A stretch of 6,332 nucleotides of DNA from Actinomycetota bacterium (lineage in GTDB: Bacteria > Actinomycetota > Humimicrobiia > Humimicrobiales > Humimicrobiaceae): positions 1-6,332 of the forward strand of contig JAMCQQ010000113.1 of the NCBI GenBank assembly GCA_023379515.1, read 5' to 3'. Position numbers and translations under genes: made by a program. Shown here one piece after another: positions 5,309 to 6,332 of this stretch; the stretch's first letter is position 1; each line of letters begins with the position of its first letter. Under the pieces are notes generated by a model. It was not told the DNA's origin. It searched no databases and was given only the letters and a program-made list of their open reading frames with translations.

Positions 5309-6266
5309 ATCTAAGTCCTGTTAATATTTTAAATTTTCTGTAATGCTCCAATAGCTTAATGGCCCAAAGAATAAAATGGCGCAATAGGGGAGGGTAATCT
5401 TTATAATAGTGCTTTTTGTAAAAGATCCTCATGGCAGAGGCAGCGTGAGTGGCTGCAGCTATTTTAGTATGTTTTTCCACTTTTAGAGCAGAAGTTGACC
5501 AAAGCCCTGATGAAGAACCTTTATAGTGGACTATTTTTACATCAGGATAATAATAAATTTTCCAGCCTTTTTGCTTTAAAGAATAACAAAATTCAATGTC
5601 TTCACCATTAAAAAAATAATCTTTATCCCAAAATCCAATTGATTCTCCTGTAATTTTTCTCACCATTAAAAATACCCCGCTGATACAATCCACTTCGTGA
5701 GGCTTGTTAATATCTAAATAAGAAGCTGTGTAACCAGAAAACAGGGAAGAGCGGGGGAATTTTTTAGCAAGTCCACTAAAATAAGCAAGGGAATTCCAGG
5801 GAGTAGGAAAACCTCTGTGACAGGAATAATCCATCCGGCCATCAGGCAGTTCTACCTTACAACCCAAAGCCCCAAAGTCAGGATTAGAAAGCAAAACCTC
5901 CAGGGATTTTTGAATGGTGTCCTTGCCAACAACAGTATCAGGATTTAGAAAAAGAATTACAGGAGCTTTGGCAAATTTTACCCCTTCATTGTTTCCAGCA
6001 GCAAAACCTAGATTTTCTTTATTCTCCACAAGCTCTACCATCATGTCATTGCGAGGACTCGAAGAGTCCGTGGCAATCTTAACTTTGTATTTTTCCTTTA
6101 CAGCCTCAACTGACCCATCAGAAGATGCATTATCCACTACAATAACCTGCCACCTATCCAACTTACCTTTGCTTTCAAAGATAGATTTTAAGCAATTCAA
6201 AAGCAAATCCTTAACATTGTAGTTAAGGATAACAATAGACAAATCAGGATTTTCACTATTTACCAT
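5301..6266 (-). CDS. GT2 family glycosyltransferase with a repeat-derived insert
   Basis: I start this 321-residue protein at the ATG at 6266 because family members begin a few residues before the first strand (DLSIVILNYNVK, 8-19). The frame stays open to the window edge, with another ATG at 6329 that would add 21 residues. Motifs: VIVVDNASSDGS (41-52), ENLGFAAGNN (84-93), the DXD-equivalent LFLNPDT (105-111), the acceptor-side FFNGEDIEFCYSLKQKGW (218-235) and VHYKGSSS (246-253). The pattern is that of rhamnosyltransferase-like family 2 enzymes. Between helix 2 and strand 3 there is an extra loop of about 16 residues (about 64-79, containing SSSPRNDMM) encoded by the palindromic repeat at 6048-6077. 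The C-terminal part (275-321) is helical and basic with an amphipathic segment, suiting membrane contact. It is the first of three overlapping genes. Sugar and acceptor are unknown. Confidence 0.92.
   Translation of the reverse strand: MVNSENPDLSIVILNYNVKDLLLNCLKSIFESKGKLDRWQVIVVDNASSDGSVEAVKEKYKVKIATDSSSPRNDMMVELVENKENLGFAAGNNEGVKFAKAPVILFLNPDTVVGKDTIQKSLEVLLSNPDFGALGCKVELPDGRMDYSCHRGFPTPWNSLAYFSGLAKKFPRSSLFSGYTASYLDINKPHEVDCISGVFLMVRKITGESIGFWDKDYFFNGEDIEFCYSLKQKGWKIYYYPDVKIVHYKGSSSGLWSTSALKVEKHTKIAAATHAASAMRIFYKKHYYKDYPPLLRHFILWAIKLLEHYRKFKILTGLRYE
6048..6077. repeat. Imperfect palindromic repeat element within a glycosyltransferase gene
   Basis: Inverted arms ATTGC (6048-6052) with GCAAT (6073-6077), and GGACTC (6055-6060) with GAGTCC (6064-6069), enclose a GAA loop, with GA and GTG bulges between the two stems. 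The flanks (gtc before, ctt after) extend the resemblance to a small dispersed repeat of the form gtcattgcgag...gtggcaatct that I recognise from many bacterial genomes, usually between genes. Here it is in frame, read as IATDSSSPRNDM. Confidence 0.75.
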
Positions 6267-6276
6267 GTAAAGACAT

Positions 6277-6285
6277 TGTATAACA
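6277..6285 (-). promoter_or_regulatory. Candidate extended -10 just before the first glycosyltransferase start
   Basis: On the minus strand TGTTATACA forms an extended -10 (TG, one base, TATACA) ending ten bases before the ATG at 6266. Transcription would begin three to four bases before the start codon, again a near-leaderless layout. No convincing -35 is seen. If the gene really starts upstream, this is coding sequence and the match is accidental. Confidence 0.3.
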
Positions 6286-6332
6286 ATTAAAATTGAACCT
6301 CCACTAAATTTTACTTTTATATATAGCATTTT

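Noticed and set aside
5914..6222. 102-codon open frame on the plus strand, partly over the palindromic repeat
   Set aside because: It is antisense to conserved GT2 motifs. The repeat contributes an MSLRGLEES segment here, but no independent gene is supported.
6296..6310. GGAGG on the minus strand as the ribosome site of the first glycosyltransferase
   Set aside because: No in-frame ATG, GTG or TTG follows within a usable distance; it reads as Gly-Gly codons if the gene starts upstream.

Overview
This 6.3 kb window is AT-rich and most resembles a Patescibacteria (Candidate Phyla Radiation) genome, probably of the Microgenomates group. That placement is an inference. It rests on three things: the N-terminus of the anchored surface protein (Lys-Gly-Phe followed by a short hydrophobic helix), the particular GT2 glycosyltransferase subfamily in the first domain of the 589-residue protein, and the compact layout with overlapping genes and short gaps. 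No rRNA, tRNA, CRISPR array or transposase is visible.

Layout. At the left edge (2-655, plus strand) lies a B3/B4 tRNA-binding-domain protein that lacks only its first few residues. It converges on a minus-strand gene (767-1693) for a membrane-anchored extracellular protein with two beta-sandwich-like modules, ZU5-like and then PPC-like. A 418-base gap (1694-2111) holds candidate divergent promoters, a direct repeat, a short palindrome and a coding-like stretch that looks like the relic of a small gene broken by two frameshifts. Then comes a small soluble coiled-coil protein of unknown function (2112-2576, minus).

The right 60% (2625-6266, minus) is an operon-like run of three overlapping glycosyltransferase genes carrying four GT2 domains: 321 residues, 305 residues, and a 589-residue tandem fusion. 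Their 8-base and 4-base overlaps suggest translational coupling. They probably add successive sugars to one cell-surface glycan; the sugars and acceptor cannot be read from the sequence.

The most unusual observation is that two different kinds of small repeat have been absorbed in frame into neighbouring glycosyltransferase genes. One is a 30-base imperfect palindrome (6048-6077) whose translation gives an extra loop in the first enzyme. The other is a run of 7-base repeats (4289-4323) that encodes extra residues just before the nucleotide-binding strand of the tandem enzyme. Both lie in surface loops of the GT-A fold and keep the reading frame. I found no undescribed defence or mobile system in this window.
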